A stretch of DNA of 64,000 bases, taken from contig CAVUAO010000002.1 of the NCBI GenBank assembly GCA_963739515.1, forward strand, positions 186,001 through 250,000, read 5' to 3'. The position numbers were made by a program, and so were the translations under genes. Within the stretch, counting starts at the first letter, position 1. Every line of letters starts with the position of its first letter. The notes beneath the pieces were generated by a model. It saw only the letters and a list, made by a program, of their open reading frames with translations. It was not told the DNA's origin and did no database searches. Shown piece by piece: positions 39,516 through 48,399 of this stretch. The DNA is from JBFYTX01 sp963739515. Lineage in GTDB: Bacteria; Chloroflexota; Dehalococcoidia; Dehalococcoidales; RBG-16-60-22.

Positions 39516-40019
39516 TTGGAAATCACCACGGCGATGATAAAACAACTGCGGGAGCAGTCGGGCGCCGGCATCATGGACTGCCGGAGCGCGCTGGTCGGCT
39601 GCGGCGGAGACGTGGATAAGGCGCTGGAAATGTTAAGAGAAAAGGGGCTTCTCAAAGCTCAGAAGAAAGCGGAACGCATCACCAGCCAGGGACTCATCGA
39701 AGCTTACATCCATACCGCGGGTCGCATCGGGGCGATGGTCGAGGTCAATTGTGAGACGGACTTCGTCGCCCGCACCGACGAATATAAGCAGCTGGCGCAC
39801 TGCCTCGCCATGCAGGTGGCGGCGCTGGCGCCGAAATATATCACCGAAGAAGAAATAAAAGAGGGCGAAGAGATCGACCCCAAAGAGGCCTGTCTGCTGG
39901 CGCAGCCGTATATCAAAGACCCCACCAGGACGGTTAAAGATATTATCACCGACGTTATCGCCAAAGTCGGCGAGAACATCCGGGTACGCCGGTTCATCCG
40001 GTACGAGCTGGGTAACTAA
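39516..40019 (+). CDS. tsf: Elongation factor Ts (short form)
   Basis: Nucleotide exchange factor for EF-Tu. At 167 residues it is the short form, well under the ~280 of E. coli, and contains the N-terminal UBA-like domain (IKQLREQSGAGIMDCRSALVGCGGDVDKALEMLREKG in parts), the core NCETDFVARTDEYKQL with the essential TDFV, and the C-terminal IGENIRVRRF-like segment (VGENIRVRRFIRYE). It starts at TTG after AGGAGGAGTAC, ten bases after rpsB. Confidence 0.97.
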   Translation: MEITTAMIKQLREQSGAGIMDCRSALVGCGGDVDKALEMLREKGLLKAQKKAERITSQGLIEAYIHTAGRIGAMVEVNCETDFVARTDEYKQLAHCLAMQVAALAPKYITEEEIKEGEEIDPKEACLLAQPYIKDPTRTVKDIITDVIAKVGENIRVRRFIRYELGN

Positions 40020-40043
40020 AGAAAAATAAATAGAGGTAGTACC

Positions 40044-40769
40044 ATGCCTGAACCCAAGTACAAGCGGGTCATGCTCAAGCTCAGCGGCGAGGCCCTGCGC
40101 GGCGGACAAAGCTACGGCATCGATACTCCAACCTTAAACCGGATCGCCGAACAAATAAAAAAGGTTGCCGCCATGGGCGTGACCGTGGGAATTGTCGTGG
40201 GAGGGGGAAACATCTGGCGGGGTGCCCAGGCGGAAAAAGATGGCATGGACCGGGTCACCGCCGACTACGCCGGGATGCTGGCAACCGTCATAAACGCGCT
40301 CGCCCTTCAGGATGTTCTGGAAAGGCACGGCGTGGAAACCCGGACGCAATCAGCCCTGGATATCCAGCAGGTGGCCGAGCCGTTTATCCGGCGGCGTGCC
40401 ATCCGTCACCTGGAGAAAGGGCGCGTGGTTATCTTCGCCGGGGGCACCGGTAATCCCTACATGACGGCGGACACCGCCGCCGCCCTGAGAGCTATCGAAA
40501 TTGGGGCGGAAGTCCTGCTGATGACTAAGCACCGTGTCGATGGTATTTACACCGCCGACCCGCGTAAAGACCCCAAAGCGAAAAAAATCAAAAAGATCAC
40601 CCATCTCCAGATGTTGAACAAGCGGCTCGAGGTCATGGATACCACCACGCTGACTCTCTGTCTCGATAATAAGCTGCCGATAATCGTCTTCGACCTGGAG
40701 GCTAAAGACGGCATGCAGAAAGCCGTTCTCGGCGAGACCATAGGAACGCTGGTAACAAGCGAGAGTTGA
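40044..40769 (+). CDS. pyrH: Uridylate kinase
   Basis: Phosphorylates UMP to UDP; hexameric amino-acid-kinase fold. The 241 residues include YKRVMLKLSGEALRG, VGIVVGGGNIWRG, DRVTADYAGMLATVINALALQD (in parts), GRVVIFAGGTGNPYMTADTAAALRA and the C-terminal DTTTLTLCLDNKLPIIVFDL. It sits between tsf and frr as in most bacteria, and its stop is one base from frr. GAGGTAGTACC precedes the ATG. Confidence 0.98.
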   Translation: MPEPKYKRVMLKLSGEALRGGQSYGIDTPTLNRIAEQIKKVAAMGVTVGIVVGGGNIWRGAQAEKDGMDRVTADYAGMLATVINALALQDVLERHGVETRTQSALDIQQVAEPFIRRRAIRHLEKGRVVIFAGGTGNPYMTADTAAALRAIEIGAEVLLMTKHRVDGIYTADPRKDPKAKKIKKITHLQMLNKRLEVMDTTTLTLCLDNKLPIIVFDLEAKDGMQKAVLGETIGTLVTSES

Positions 40770-40770
40770 T

Positions 40771-41328
40771 ATGGTTAACGAAGCGTTGAAAACCATCGAC
40801 GAAAAAATGAAAAGCTCGATAAAGCTGTTCCGCGCCGACCTGGCGACGATACGCACCGGCCACGCCTCGCCTTCACTGGTCGAGCACATCAAAGTGGAAT
40901 ACGCCGGCGTGCCCACGCCGCTGAATCAGGTCGCCGGAATCTCTGCCCCGGAGGCGAACCTGCTGGTCATTCAGCCCTGGGATAAGAGCAGTATCAACGA
41001 AATTTCCCGGACCATCCAGAAATCGGAACTGGGACTCAATCCCAGCAGCGACGGCAATATCATCAGGATTGCCATTCCGCCCCTCAGTGAAGAGAGACGC
41101 CAGGAGCTCATTAAGGTTGTCCACCGGCACGCTGAAGAGAGACGGATCGCCATACGCAATCTCCGGCACGAGGCGTTGAGCGGGCTCAAGACCCTGGAAA
41201 AAGATAAGAAAATATCTCAGGACGACCTCAAGCGCGCCGAGAATCAGCTGCAAAAAATTACCGATGTCTTTATAGTGGAAGTCGATAAGCTCGCCATGAG
41301 CAAGGAACAGGAACTCCTGCAGGTATAA
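40771..41328 (+). CDS. frr: Ribosome recycling factor
   Basis: With EF-G, splits post-termination ribosomes. The 185-residue protein has the standard length: MKSSIKLFRADLATIRTGHASPSLVEHIKVEYAG (in parts) for the first helix, PLNQVAGISAPEANLLVIQPWDKS, and PPLSEERRQELIKVVHRHAEERRIAIRNLR for the second. The final helix has the KISQDDLKRAENQLQKITD pattern. It follows pyrH with one base between, so translation is coupled. Confidence 0.98.
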   Translation: MVNEALKTIDEKMKSSIKLFRADLATIRTGHASPSLVEHIKVEYAGVPTPLNQVAGISAPEANLLVIQPWDKSSINEISRTIQKSELGLNPSSDGNIIRIAIPPLSEERRQELIKVVHRHAEERRIAIRNLRHEALSGLKTLEKDKKISQDDLKRAENQLQKITDVFIVEVDKLAMSKEQELLQV

Positions 41329-41386
41329 CTGGACTTTTTACGTCTCATATTATTTTCCCGCCCGAACGGCGACTGTCTCGAACGAT

Positions 41387-42091
41387 ATGGAAATGATAAC
41401 CGCTATCCCCCGTCACGTAGCCTTTATCCTGGACGGCAATGGCCGGTGGGCGGAAAAAAGGAGCCTGCCGCGGCTGGAAGGACACCGTGCCGGGGTCAAT
41501 AACATCCGGCGTATACTGAAATGTCTTGATAAGCATGGTGTGGAATACGTCACCCTCTACGCTTTTTCCACCGAAAATTGGACCAGGCCGGCCGCTGAGG
41601 TGAATGGCCTTTTCGGTATCCTGGAGGAGATGGTGGAGAGCGAGACCCGCGAGCTTCATAAGAACGGGGTGAAAATAAGGCATATCGGCCGACTCCAGGG
41701 ATTGCCTGAAGGGGTGCAGAAGTCGATAAAAGACGCGGTCAAGTTGACGGAGAATAACCGGGGGATGAACCTCGGTGTGGCATTAAATTACGGTGGACGC
41801 GCTGAAATTCTCGACGCGATAGCCCGCATTACGGAAGATAAAATTTCACCCCGGGACATCGATGAAAAACTCTTCAGCCAATATCTCTATACGGCCGGTT
41901 TCCCCGATGTCGACCTGGTTATTCGCACCAGCGGTGAAATGCGCACCAGCAATTTCCTGATATGGCAGTCGGCTTATAGCGAGTATTATTTTACACCGGT
42001 TCTATGGCCTGACTTCGATGAAGCAGAAATGGAGAAAGCGTTGCTGGCCTATAGCCAGAGGCAGAGGCGCTTTGGCGGGCGGCAAACTTAA
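41387..42091 (+). CDS. uppS: Isoprenyl transferase (undecaprenyl diphosphate synthase)
   Basis: Cis-prenyl transferase making the C55 lipid carrier for cell-envelope polymers. The 234-residue protein has HVAFILDGNGRWAEKRSL with the catalytic Asp, GHRAGVNNIRRIL, VTLYAFSTENWTRP, GVALNYGGRAEILDA and the C-terminal DLVIRTSGEMRTSNFLIWQSAYSEYYF in parts. The neighbouring cdsA, five bases downstream, is the usual partner; dxr, often next, is absent here. Confidence 0.96.
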   Translation: MEMITAIPRHVAFILDGNGRWAEKRSLPRLEGHRAGVNNIRRILKCLDKHGVEYVTLYAFSTENWTRPAAEVNGLFGILEEMVESETRELHKNGVKIRHIGRLQGLPEGVQKSIKDAVKLTENNRGMNLGVALNYGGRAEILDAIARITEDKISPRDIDEKLFSQYLYTAGFPDVDLVIRTSGEMRTSNFLIWQSAYSEYYFTPVLWPDFDEAEMEKALLAYSQRQRRFGGRQT

Positions 42092-42096
42092 GCCGC

Positions 42097-42900
42097 ATGC
42101 TTATTAAAAGGGTTATCACCGCGCTCTGGGGTATTCCTCTCGTCGTGGCGGCCGTCTGGTTCGATGAGCCGATACCGTGGTTCACCGTGCTGGCGGCTGT
42201 CGCCGGATTGTTGGCCGTCCGTGAATATTTCCGGATGACGGGCGTCTCTAAAGTATTACCGCTGACTATTTTCGGATTCCTGGCGATAGTTCTGCTTATC
42301 ATCTATCCGCACTGCCCCTTCCAATTCGTCTTGCCGTTTCTCATCACTCTGACTGTAGCGCTTTCCCTGATCATGCTGGTTTTCCTGAGGCAGAAGGAGG
42401 GTATTTTCGCCCTCTGGGTATGGACGTTGGGCGGCATACTTTACGTCGGCTGGTTTCTGGGTCTCTTCGTGACGCTGAGACTCAATGCCGGCCGGGACTG
42501 GGTATTCCTGGCATTGTTCGCCACCTTCGGGTCGGATACGGCGGCTTACTTCGTCGGGAAAGCCATCGGCCGGCACAAACTGGCCCCGCAAATCAGCCCG
42601 GGGAAAACCTGGGAGGGGGCGGTAGCCGGGCTAGTCGGTGGCGTGATTATTGCCGTACTGTTTACGCTCGACACACCTTTACAGCTCCCGCTCGATTACT
42701 GGCAGGCCATCATACTCGGCTTGCTCATCAGCGTTTTCGGACAGCTCGGCGACCTTGCAGAATCTTTACTGAAACGCAACTCGGCGGTCAAAGACTCCGG
42801 CAGTCTCATGCCCGGGCATGGCGGTATTCTCGACCGTTTGGATAGTCTGCTATTCGCCGGGGCGGTGGTGTACGTTTACTGCATATTCTTTATCTTTTAA
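42097..42900 (+). CDS. cdsA: Phosphatidate cytidylyltransferase
   Basis: Makes CDP-diacylglycerol, the branch point of phospholipid synthesis, in the inner membrane. A 267-residue polytopic protein with about seven helices. The C-terminal signature SVFGQLGDLAESLLKRNSAVKDSGSLMPGHGGILDRLDSLLF is intact (quoted here only to locate it: GDLAESLLKR, then GSLMPGHGGILDRLDS). DTAAYFVGKAIGRHKL and ISPGKTWEGAVAG precede it. It is coupled to uppS and followed two bases later by rsmG. Confidence 0.95.
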   Translation: MLIKRVITALWGIPLVVAAVWFDEPIPWFTVLAAVAGLLAVREYFRMTGVSKVLPLTIFGFLAIVLLIIYPHCPFQFVLPFLITLTVALSLIMLVFLRQKEGIFALWVWTLGGILYVGWFLGLFVTLRLNAGRDWVFLALFATFGSDTAAYFVGKAIGRHKLAPQISPGKTWEGAVAGLVGGVIIAVLFTLDTPLQLPLDYWQAIILGLLISVFGQLGDLAESLLKRNSAVKDSGSLMPGHGGILDRLDSLLFAGAVVYVYCIFFIF

Positions 42901-42902
42901 TC

Positions 42903-43613
42903 ATGGAAAAGCTCAAATCCGGCGCGGCAAAACTCGGCATAAACCTCACTCTAGAGCAGTTTGCAAAGTTCGAGACATATTATCGCGAGCTGATTGACTG
43001 GAACAAAAAGGTCAATCTCACCAGGATTACCGACTACGAAGAAGTACAGGTCAAGCATTTCCTGGATTCGCTGACCATTGCGACGGCGGTCAATCCTGAT
43101 ACCCTTAATGTAATCGATGTCGGCACGGGGGCGGGACTGCCGGGGATACCGCTGAAAATAGTATTCCCCGGTATGAGGTTGACGTTATTGGAAGCCACGG
43201 CTAAGAAAGCCAAATTCCTCGAATATCTGGTGCAAAAGCTGGAGTTGGACAAAGTGGAGATAGCGGTCGGCCGGGCGGAGGAAATTTCCCGCCAAACGCC
43301 ATACCGTGAAAAATTCTCCCTGGCGCTGTCGCGTGCCGTGGCGGCACTGCCGGCCCTCGCCGAGCTGATGCTGCCGTTCTGTAAAATCGGTGGTTGCGGC
43401 GTCGCGCCCAAGAAGGGCGATATCGAGGGGGAAGTCCGGCGAGCGCTACCAGCCATCGAGGCGTTAGGTGGTAAGTTAAGAGAAGTAAAACCCGTAGAGG
43501 TGTCAGAACTAAGCGAGAAAAGATATCTGGTGATTATCGATAAAGTAAAGCCCACGCCGCCCCGGTATCCCCGCCGCCCCGGCATTCCGATTAAAAGGCC
43601 GATTATGTCCTGA
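42903..43613 (+). CDS. rsmG: 16S rRNA (guanine-527-N7)-methyltransferase
   Basis: An SAM-dependent methyltransferase modifying G527 of 16S rRNA. The 236 residues carry YYRELIDWNKKVNLTRITDYEEVQVKHFLDSL in parts at the N terminus, then the SAM motif VIDVGTGAGLPGIPLKI near residue 77 and LLEATAKKAKFLEYLVQKL. SRAVAALPALAELMLP and the Lys-rich GVAPKKGD follow. A Pro/Arg-rich tail (PTPPRYPRRPGIPIKRP) ends the protein. It is the last gene of the block started at rpsB or uppS. Confidence 0.95.
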   Translation: MEKLKSGAAKLGINLTLEQFAKFETYYRELIDWNKKVNLTRITDYEEVQVKHFLDSLTIATAVNPDTLNVIDVGTGAGLPGIPLKIVFPGMRLTLLEATAKKAKFLEYLVQKLELDKVEIAVGRAEEISRQTPYREKFSLALSRAVAALPALAELMLPFCKIGGCGVAPKKGDIEGEVRRALPAIEALGGKLREVKPVEVSELSEKRYLVIIDKVKPTPPRYPRRPGIPIKRPIMS

Positions 43614-43626
43614 CCTGCAGCGCGGT

Positions 43627-43884
43627 TTACCGCTCGATAGTATCCAACCTGGTTATCAGGCGCTGGACAAGCTGGATACATTCCTTATCTTTAAAAAAGC
43701 GGCCGCCGTAGATACGCAGACCCTTGATCGTGCCTTTTATTTCTTTAGGATCAGGCCGGTCAGTCTCGAGCAAACTGTAAGCAGTCTTCTTGTATTTAAT
43801 CTTAGTATTTTTTTCCACGCGACTAAGAAGGTACATCGCCGCTATCAGCGCGAGTATAATCAATACAAAATAAAAATAGTCCAT
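43627..43884 (-). CDS. Small single-helix membrane protein of unknown function
   Basis: An 85-residue protein with one N-terminal membrane helix (YFYFVLIILALIAAMYLL) and a basic cytoplasmic part (KKTAYSLLETDRPDPKEIKGTIKGLRIYGGRFFKDKE in pieces). No known domain is recognised. It converges on rsmG with 13 bases between. The ATG has a modest ATCCCCGGATG context without an obvious ribosome site, so confidence in the gene is moderate. Confidence 0.55.
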   Translation of the reverse strand: MDYFYFVLIILALIAAMYLLSRVEKNTKIKYKKTAYSLLETDRPDPKEIKGTIKGLRIYGGRFFKDKECIQLVQRLITRLDTIER

Positions 43885-43966
43885 AAAAAATCATCCGGGG
43901 AGCCTATCCCATTTTTAACATAAATAAAGAGTAGAGTCAAACGTGATAATTAAAGCTGCTTAAGCC

Positions 43967-44045
43967 GGGGCGTTTAAGAGGGGCTTACGCCCCTCTTCCT
44001 TTTTTCCCCTTCCTTTGTCAAAGGAAGGGGGACACAGGGGGATAG
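43967..44045 (+). repeat. Two-hairpin intergenic repeat, copy 9
   Basis: GGGGCGTTTAAGAGGGGC opens it, and GCCCCTCTTCC closes hairpin 1. Hairpin 2 reads CCCCTTCCTTTG with CAAAGGAAGGGG: both arms differ from the consensus yet still pair, a compensatory change. The tail is eroded (CAGGGGGATAG). It lies between divergent genes. Confidence 0.75.
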
Positions 44046-44059
44046 ATTAATGGATTCTG

Positions 44060-44088
44060 TTGCCAAGCCTTGTTAAGCGTAGTAGAAT
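44060..44088 (+). promoter_or_regulatory. Sigma-70-like promoter of pdxS
   Basis: TTGCCA (44060-44065) and TAGAAT (44083-44088) are 17 bases apart, 32 bases before the pdxS ATG. Confidence 0.65.
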
Positions 44089-44120
44089 TAGATTAATTAA
44101 CTCACGGGAACGGAGGGGAC

Positions 44121-45002
44121 ATGGAAACCGGGACGTGGAAGGTAAAAACCGGGCTTGCCCAGATGCTCAAGGGCGGGGTAATTATGGACGTGGTCACCCC
44201 CGAGCATGCGAAAATCGCCGAGGAAGCTGGCGCCTGCGCCGTGATGGCTTTGGAGAGAGTCCCGGCGGACATCAGGGCGGCGGGGGGCGTCGCGCGCATG
44301 TCCGACCCCACCGTCATCGAGGCGATTATGAAGGCGGTTTCCATCCCGGTCATGGCCAAGTGCCGTATCGGTCACTTCGTCGAAGCGCAGGTGCTCCAGG
44401 CCATGGGCGTCGACTATATCGATGAATCGGAAGTGCTCACTCCGGCTGACGAAAGCCACCATATCTGGAAACATGATTTCAAAGTGCCGTTCGTCTGCGG
44501 CTGCCGCGACCTGGGCGAGGCGCTCCGGCGCATCGGCGAGGGGGCGGCGATGATTAGGACCAAGGGCGAGGCCGGCACCGGCAACATCGTCGAAGCGGTG
44601 CGGCATATGCGCGCCGTGATGGACGGCATACGCAAGCTGGCCGGCACGCCGGACGATGAACTCATGGCTGAGGCTAAAGCACTCGGCGCGCCTTTCGAAC
44701 TGGTGCAGGAAGTGCACCAACTGGGCAAACTGCCGGTGGTCAACTTCGCCGCGGGCGGGGTCGCCACGCCGGCGGATGCCGCCCTGATGATGCAGCTCGG
44801 GGCGGAGGGTGTCTTCGTCGGCTCCGGCATCTTTAAGTCCAGCAACCCGTCGGTCAGGGCTAAAGCTATCGTGAAAGCCACCACTCATTATCAGGACCCC
44901 GCCATCATTGCCGAGGTATCGAAAAACCTCGGGGATGCCATGCCCGGACTCGATATCAAGCAGATACCGCCCGACGAACTGCTGGCGAAGCGAGGCTGGT
45001 AG
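44121..45002 (+). CDS. pdxS: Pyridoxal 5'-phosphate synthase lyase subunit
   Basis: Builds PLP from ribose 5-phosphate, glyceraldehyde 3-phosphate and ammonia from PdxT. The 293-residue barrel protein has GLAQMLKGGVIMDVVTPEHAKIAE in parts, ACAVMALERVPADIRAAGGVARMSDP, the catalytic Lys region VMAKCRIGHFVEAQVL, and RTKGEAGTGNIVEAVRHMR. Near the C terminus VNFAAGGVATPADAALMMQLGAEGVFVGSGIFKS is typical. GGAGGGGACATG gives a strong start. pdxT begins at the base after its stop codon. Confidence 0.98.
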   Translation: METGTWKVKTGLAQMLKGGVIMDVVTPEHAKIAEEAGACAVMALERVPADIRAAGGVARMSDPTVIEAIMKAVSIPVMAKCRIGHFVEAQVLQAMGVDYIDESEVLTPADESHHIWKHDFKVPFVCGCRDLGEALRRIGEGAAMIRTKGEAGTGNIVEAVRHMRAVMDGIRKLAGTPDDELMAEAKALGAPFELVQEVHQLGKLPVVNFAAGGVATPADAALMMQLGAEGVFVGSGIFKSSNPSVRAKAIVKATTHYQDPAIIAEVSKNLGDAMPGLDIKQIPPDELLAKRGW

Positions 45003-45581
45003 ATGAAAATCGGCGTACTGGCGGCGCAGGGGGCTTTTGCGGAGCACATCGCGGCATTGCAGCGACTGGATATAGAAGCCGTGCCCGTCCGTTTGCCCGG
45101 CGAGCTAAAAGGGGTGGCGGGACTGATAATTCCCGGCGGAGAAAGCACCACTATCAGCCGCTTGATGGCTGATTATGATTTGATGCATGAAATATCGCGG
45201 CTGGCCGGTTCTGGCATGGTGGTATTCGGGACATGTGCTGGCATGATACTCATGGCGAGGCAGATATCCGGCAACAGCGCGAAGTCGCTCGCGCTCATGG
45301 ATATTACCGTAAAACGCAACGCCTTCGGACGGCAGGTGGACAGCTTCGAGACGGGACTGCAAATACCGGTCCTGGGCAAGAAGCCGTTCCCGGGGATCTT
45401 TATCCGGGCGCCCAAGATCGAAAGCTGCGCCGGCGATGTTGAGGTGCTGGCGCGCCTGAACGATGATACTATCGTCGCGGCGCGGCAGGGAAAACTGCTG
45501 GCGACCGCTTTTCATCCCGAACTGACCGACGATTTGAGATTGCATCGCTATTTCCTGGAGATGATAGCCGGAGATCGCTGA
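45003..45581 (+). CDS. pdxT: Pyridoxal 5'-phosphate synthase glutaminase subunit
   Basis: Hydrolyses glutamine and channels ammonia to PdxS. The 192-residue class I amidotransferase begins MKIGVLAAQGAFAEHIAAL, has LIIPGGESTTISRLM, the nucleophile in VFGTCAGMILMA (near residue 79) and the His-Glu dyad in ATAFHPELTDD. It starts directly after the pdxS stop, so the two subunits are made together. Confidence 0.97.
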   Translation: MKIGVLAAQGAFAEHIAALQRLDIEAVPVRLPGELKGVAGLIIPGGESTTISRLMADYDLMHEISRLAGSGMVVFGTCAGMILMARQISGNSAKSLALMDITVKRNAFGRQVDSFETGLQIPVLGKKPFPGIFIRAPKIESCAGDVEVLARLNDDTIVAARQGKLLATAFHPELTDDLRLHRYFLEMIAGDR

Positions 45582-45600
45582 AGAAAATCGCGAGGAACCT

Positions 45601-47127
45601 GTGCAAAAAGTCATCACCGACGACATGGATGCCCTCCTCGATGTTATTCCTCCCCGTATTAAAAAGCCGCTGGTCGAGCAGAAAGACGTCAGCGAGCTTC
45701 TCGAAGTAGTGCTTGACCTGGGGCGGCCGCCGGAAGCCCGCTTTCCCAAGCGCGAGGTGGTACTCAATGAAGACGAGGTAGAGGAAACGGACATCGACCA
45801 CGTCGTTTCACGTGTCAGCAAATTCGGGGAGGACAACCGCGCCGGTATCGAGCGGACGCTCCACCGCATTTCCGCCATACGCAACCGCCGGGGGCGCATC
45901 GTAGGGCTGACCTGCCGGGTGGGGCGGGCGGTCTTCGGCACGATTAAAATAATCGAAGACTTGGTTCAAAGCGGGAAAAGCGTTCTGCTGCTGGGGAGGC
46001 CGGGCGTGGGTAAAACGACCATGCTCAGGGAGGTCGCCCGGGTGCTGGCGGACGATGTCCGGAGACGGGTCATTATCGTGGATACCTCCAATGAAATCGC
46101 CGGGGACGGCGATATACCCCACCCTGCCATCGGGCACGCCCGCCGGATGCAGGTGGCTACACCCAACCTGCAGCACGCCGTCATGATCGAGGCCGTCGAG
46201 AACCATATGCCCGAGGTCATCGTTATCGACGAGATAGGCACGGAGCTGGAAGCCATGGCCGCCCGGACGATTGCTGAAAGGGGCGTCCAGCTCGTCGGCA
46301 CCGCCCACGGCAATACGCTGGAAAACCTCATGATGAACCCCACCCTCGCCGACCTTATCGGCGGGATACAGTCGGTCACTTTAGGGGATGAAGAAGCCCG
46401 CCGCCGCGGCACGCAGAAATCGATATTGGAAAGGAAGTCCCCGCCGACCTTCGACATCGTTGTCGAAATCCAGGAACGCGATAGGGTCGCCATTCACGCG
46501 GACGTGGGCCAGGCGGTCGATGCATTATTACGCGGCGCGCCGGCCAGTACCGAGGTGCGCTGGCTCGATGAGCAGGGCGAGGTGAGAATAGAGAAAGTAG
46601 CCGCGGGTGCGCCTGAAAAAATGAAGCCTGTCCGGAGCAAAAAGGCGAAGGAAGGCAAAGCGACGCGACTCTATCTCTTCGGGGTGAACCGGGGAAGGCT
46701 GATACAGGTGGCGCGCGAGATGGGTCTCGATATCGAGATAACGGAAAATCTGCGCGACGCCGGTATGCTGGTGACCTCCAAGAATTACTACCGGCGACGT
46801 CCCCAGAGGGTCAAGGACGCTGAAGGCAACGGAGTGCCGGTTTATGTGCTCAGAGGCAACGCGCCGCCGCAGATAAGGCAGTTCCTCAGTACTCTTTACC
46901 ATGTAAATGCTGGTGAAGAAACGGGACCCTTCAAGTCGGCGCTCGATGAAGCCGAGGCCGCCGTGGCGCAGGTGAGTGAAGGCCAGGCGGAAGTCGAGCT
47001 CAGCCCGCAGAGCTCTTACATCCGGCGCTTACAGCACCTTATCGCCCAGAAAAGCGACCTTTCTTCACAAAGTTTCGGCAAAGACCCGCATAGACGGGTA
47101 AGAATATACAAAGGGCGGATGAGATAG
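45601..47127 (+). CDS. R3H-domain AAA ATPase (SpoIIIAA/Ycf45-like)
   Basis: A 508-residue single-stranded-nucleic-acid-binding ATPase of the Ycf45 group. After about 110 residues the P-loop is LLLGRPGVGKTTMLREVAR, then VIIVDTSNEIAGDGDIPH, VIVIDEIGTELEAMAART and GTAHGNTLENLMMNPTL. The C terminus has a basic R3H-like stretch (YIRRLQHLIAQKSDL...DPHRRVRIYKGR). Its cellular role is unknown. It starts at GTG 45601, 19 bases after pdxT, and is followed by tmk after three bases, forming a long operon. Chloroplast and cyanobacterial relatives exist. Confidence 0.88.
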   Translation: MQKVITDDMDALLDVIPPRIKKPLVEQKDVSELLEVVLDLGRPPEARFPKREVVLNEDEVEETDIDHVVSRVSKFGEDNRAGIERTLHRISAIRNRRGRIVGLTCRVGRAVFGTIKIIEDLVQSGKSVLLLGRPGVGKTTMLREVARVLADDVRRRVIIVDTSNEIAGDGDIPHPAIGHARRMQVATPNLQHAVMIEAVENHMPEVIVIDEIGTELEAMAARTIAERGVQLVGTAHGNTLENLMMNPTLADLIGGIQSVTLGDEEARRRGTQKSILERKSPPTFDIVVEIQERDRVAIHADVGQAVDALLRGAPASTEVRWLDEQGEVRIEKVAAGAPEKMKPVRSKKAKEGKATRLYLFGVNRGRLIQVAREMGLDIEITENLRDAGMLVTSKNYYRRRPQRVKDAEGNGVPVYVLRGNAPPQIRQFLSTLYHVNAGEETGPFKSALDEAEAAVAQVSEGQAEVELSPQSSYIRRLQHLIAQKSDLSSQSFGKDPHRRVRIYKGRMR

Positions 47128-47130
47128 AAC

Positions 47131-47748
47131 ATGGCTCTGTTCATTACCTTCGAGGGCGGCGAGGGCTGTGGTAAAAGCACACAATCAAGGCTGCTCTATC
47201 GCCGACTACTAAAGCTGGACATCACGACGCTCTTAATTCACGAGCCGGGCGTCACCGCGCTGGGTAAAAAAATCAGGCGTTTGTTAAAATGGTCGGAGGG
47301 GCTGAAAATTTCACCGGTGGCCGAGCTATTGCTCTTCAATGCCTCCCGCGCGCAACTGGTCGCCGAAATAGCTAAGCCGGCGCTGGAAAAAGGCACGGTC
47401 GTCATCTGTGACCGCTATACTGATTCCACCACGGCTTACCAGGGGTACGGGCGGGGGCTGGACTTGACGATGGTGGACCGGGCCAATAAGATAGGTATGC
47501 AGGGGCTGCTGCCCGACCTCACCTTTTTACTGGATATGCCGGTGGAGCAGGGGCTGAAGCGTAAACAAGACAGGAAATCGGACAGGTTTGAGAAAGAGGA
47601 CCTGAGATTTCACCGGAGGGTGCGGGAGGGGTATTTAAAAATGGCGGCTGCGGAGCCAGAACGCTGGCTGGTCATCGACGCCGCCAAGATGAAAAATGAA
47701 ATAGCGGGGACCATCTGGCAGAGGGTTAGCCGGCTGCTGGCGAGATAA
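47131..47748 (+). CDS. tmk: Thymidylate kinase
   Basis: Phosphorylates dTMP to dTDP. The 205-residue P-loop kinase begins MALFITFEGGEGCGKSTQSR. The substrate-binding DRYTDSTTAYQGYGRGLD and LDMPVEQGLKRKQDRKSDRFE segments follow (the first Lys/Arg-rich one is the lid region). Length and motifs are those of the family. It sits between the R3H ATPase and rnhB in one operon. Confidence 0.96.
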   Translation: MALFITFEGGEGCGKSTQSRLLYRRLLKLDITTLLIHEPGVTALGKKIRRLLKWSEGLKISPVAELLLFNASRAQLVAEIAKPALEKGTVVICDRYTDSTTAYQGYGRGLDLTMVDRANKIGMQGLLPDLTFLLDMPVEQGLKRKQDRKSDRFEKEDLRFHRRVREGYLKMAAAEPERWLVIDAAKMKNEIAGTIWQRVSRLLAR

Positions 47749-47757
47749 GGAACAAGA

Positions 47758-48399
47758 TTGCTTAATCCCAGTTTGAAACCATCATTTAAAGAGGAAAAGC
47801 TCCTCCGGGAGCAGGGCTACCTGTTTATCGCCGGGGTGGATGAGGCGGGGAGGGGCGCCCTGATGGGGCCGGTGGTCGCCGCGGCGGTCATCCTGCCGGA
47901 CGTTATCAAGGCCCGCTGGAAGAGCCGGGTGAGGGATAGTAAACAGCTCACCGCGGCAGAACGCGAGGAATTGTACCCTTACATCGCAGAAGTGTCCATT
48001 TCGGTGGGCACGGGGTCGACGTCAAACACTGTCATAGATGAAGTGGGCATCGCTAAAGCAACCCGCCTGGCGATGGTCGAAGCGATAGAAAAGCTGAAAC
48101 CGGAGCCGCAATATATCATCATTGACTATTTTAATCTGCCTGAAACGCCGCTCCCGAACAAGGGCATTGAAGATGGCGATAGTCTCTGCTTTTCGATTGC
48201 CTGCGCCTCGATTATCGCTAAAGTCACCCGCGACCGCCTGGTAGTGGCGATGGAACAGGAATATCCCGGCTACGGTTTCGCCGAGCATAAAGGCTACAGC
48301 ACCAGCGGGCACCTTGAATGTCTCCGGCGCAAAGGGCCGTGCCCGCTGCACCGGCGGTCGTTCCGTCCGGTGAGAGAAGTAACGGAACTATTGATATGA
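47758..48399 (+). CDS. rnhB: Ribonuclease HII
   Basis: Cleaves RNA in RNA-DNA hybrids, including single misincorporated ribonucleotides. The 213-residue protein has IAGVDEAGRGALMGPVVAAAVIL with the first acidic pair, RVRDSKQLTAAERE, IIDYFNLPET and the later SIACASIIAKVTRDR. Catalytic residues DEAGRG and the Asp of IIDYF are present. The start is TTG 47758 after AAGGAACAAGA. Its last four bases overlap the ATG of yraN. Confidence 0.96.
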   Translation: MLNPSLKPSFKEEKLLREQGYLFIAGVDEAGRGALMGPVVAAAVILPDVIKARWKSRVRDSKQLTAAEREELYPYIAEVSISVGTGSTSNTVIDEVGIAKATRLAMVEAIEKLKPEPQYIIIDYFNLPETPLPNKGIEDGDSLCFSIACASIIAKVTRDRLVVAMEQEYPGYGFAEHKGYSTSGHLECLRRKGPCPLHRRSFRPVREVTELLI

